Assembly (NCBI GenBank): GCA_947497315.1
Contig: CANMFX010000002.1
Coordinates: 310,001 to 374,000, forward strand
DNA length: 64,000 bases
Direction of reading: 5' to 3'
DNA from: an uncultured Sphingomonadaceae bacterium
Lineage (GTDB): Bacteria; Pseudomonadota; Alphaproteobacteria; Sphingomonadales; Sphingomonadaceae
Numbering within the stretch: the stretch's first letter is position 1; each line of letters begins with the position of its first letter. Under the pieces are notes generated by a model. That model had not been told where the DNA came from and made no database searches. It was given only the letters and a program-made list of their open reading frames with translations. The translations under genes and the position numbers were made by a program. Positions 63,229 to 64,000 of the stretch are shown in pieces.

Positions 63229-64000
63229 CTAGCGACTGAGCAATATCCTCGCCTGTCCGGCAATTTGGGCCAGCATCGCGATGGACGGTCTGGGCGACAA
63301 TTGAGCACGATCAATAATCTGTCGGAACTGCGATACTCGCTGCGCATTTTTGTCGGTCCAGCTTTCCAAAAACTGATCCATATCCTTGCTGCGTGCCCTT
63401 TTCAGGAAATCCAGCCGCATTTGCTGAAAATCGCGAGCCAATCCCGCGACCAGCAGACGATCCCACGGATCGGATGGATTAATCCGGGTTGCTGTCATCT
63501 GTGCCCAGTCCAACCCCAAAAGGCTGCCCAGTTTGGTGAAAGCCGCAGCAACTTTGACGGCATTAATTTCGCGTGTTTTGGCGAGAAATGCGATGCCAGC
63601 GGCGCCATCATTTTTGTAGATGTTCGCGATTTTGTGAGCAATTTCCTTGGTCGCGCCAGCTTCTACCAACAACTTGGTCTGTTTCGCCGCCTCTGCCTGT
63701 CCCTCAGCTGTTATCAGGCTGTCCACTTTGTCATCCAGTAGGGCGATCCCGCGCGAGAGCATTTTTACGGCATCGTCAATGGGGCCGTCGGCCAATCCGA
63801 TACGCATCAGATCCGCCATGTGTGAGCGCAATACATAGGCAAATCGGTCGAAAAGTATCAGGCGTATGCTTTCGCCAATTTTTGCCTGTTCAAGAGATGC
63901 CCAAAGCTTGTCAGCCTGAAACAGGCGTTCCGCCATTACAAAAGCCGCAGCTACTTCACCAAGCGAGGAGCCTTCTTCCTCTGCCAGTTCAAACGGGTCA
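63229..64000 (-). CDS. NAD-specific glutamate dehydrogenase, C-terminal part (cut by window)
   Basis: The C-terminal 256 residues of a large (about 1600-residue) NAD-dependent glutamate dehydrogenase. The frame runs through the window edge without a start: the first residues read DPFELAEEEGSSLGEVAAAF, then FQADKLWASLEQAKI and DDAVKMLSRGIALLDDKV. The alphaproteobacterial enzyme converts glutamate to 2-oxoglutarate for catabolism. The gene converges on DUF445 with 26 bases between. Confidence 0.88.
   Translation of the reverse strand, partial: DPFELAEEEGSSLGEVAAAFVMAERLFQADKLWASLEQAKIGESIRLILFDRFAYVLRSHMADLMRIGLADGPIDDAVKMLSRGIALLDDKVDSLITAEGQAEAAKQTKLLVEAGATKEIAHKIANIYKNDGAAGIAFLAKTREINAVKVAAAFTKLGSLLGLDWAQMTATRINPSDPWDRLLVAGLARDFQQMRLDFLKRARSKDMDQFLESWTDKNAQRVSQFRQIIDRAQLSPRPSIAMLAQIAGQARILLSR

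Overview
This window is chromosomal DNA from an alphaproteobacterium. It is most likely a member of the Sphingomonadales, of the Sphingorhabdus/Parasphingorhabdus/Sphingopyxis type. The evidence is family-level: a close relative of the Erythrobacter LOV-HTH light regulator EL222, a SciP-type CtrA inhibitor, a HdaA-like DnaA regulator, alphaproteobacterial AspRS and NAD-glutamate dehydrogenase, DUF3297, and many small sphingomonad lipoproteins. Coding density is high. Genes are often coupled by ATGA or GTGA overlaps. I see no rRNA, tRNA, insertion sequence, prophage or CRISPR array, so this is a core region with some accessory metabolism.

Layout. 0-7 kb: lptD (minus) faces away from pepA-holC-lipoprotein-ndk. 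A SnoaL-like gene and an SDR gene then diverge. 7-8 kb: the SDR gene is followed by a 49-residue DUF2256 protein and an EL222-like LOV-HTH regulator, a probable light-response operon. 8-10 kb: purM-purN, with PurN fused to an MmcQ/YjbR-like domain. 10-16 kb: an HMA-like/DUF2066-type protein, hdaA, polyphosphate kinase 1 and exopolyphosphatase in one run. 16-22 kb: rnd coupled to an I78-type inhibitor, aspS coupled to a hydrolase, a periplasmic protein and a PPK2 kinase. 22-25 kb: a DUF2189 membrane protein and a PadR regulator/membrane-protein pair whose promoter lies inside a 34-bp near-palindrome and appears to give a leaderless mRNA.

25-41 kb is more accessory: thioesterase, cyclase, two GFA proteins, a GPH-type symporter, a two-TM channel with an unusual filter coupled to DoxX, a cold-shock protein with a structured leader, ung, a KAS III enzyme, tandem HSL-type hydrolases, a three-gene SDR/crotonase operon, DUF3297, DUF805 and an MBL-fold lipoprotein. 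41-50 kb: typA, a GT2 glycosyltransferase, a BASS-like transporter, and the YbbP/YbbA ABC exporter divergent from a TesA-like esterase. 49-56 kb: a TelA-XpaC pair behind an AT-rich palindromic promoter region, a PilZ protein, pdxH-phzF, a serine hydrolase and mnmA. 56-64 kb: sciP followed by two strong hairpins, a GlsB-like protein, an RND efflux operon running into DUF445, and the 3' end of an NAD-glutamate dehydrogenase gene that runs off the window.

Most genes are recognisable housekeeping or common families. The points most worth checking are the LOV/DUF2256 operon, the PurN fusion, the PadR leaderless promoter, the paired hairpins after sciP, the TelA-XpaC control region, and a tiny orphan reading frame behind the strongest Shine-Dalgarno sequence I noticed, between the LOV gene and purN.
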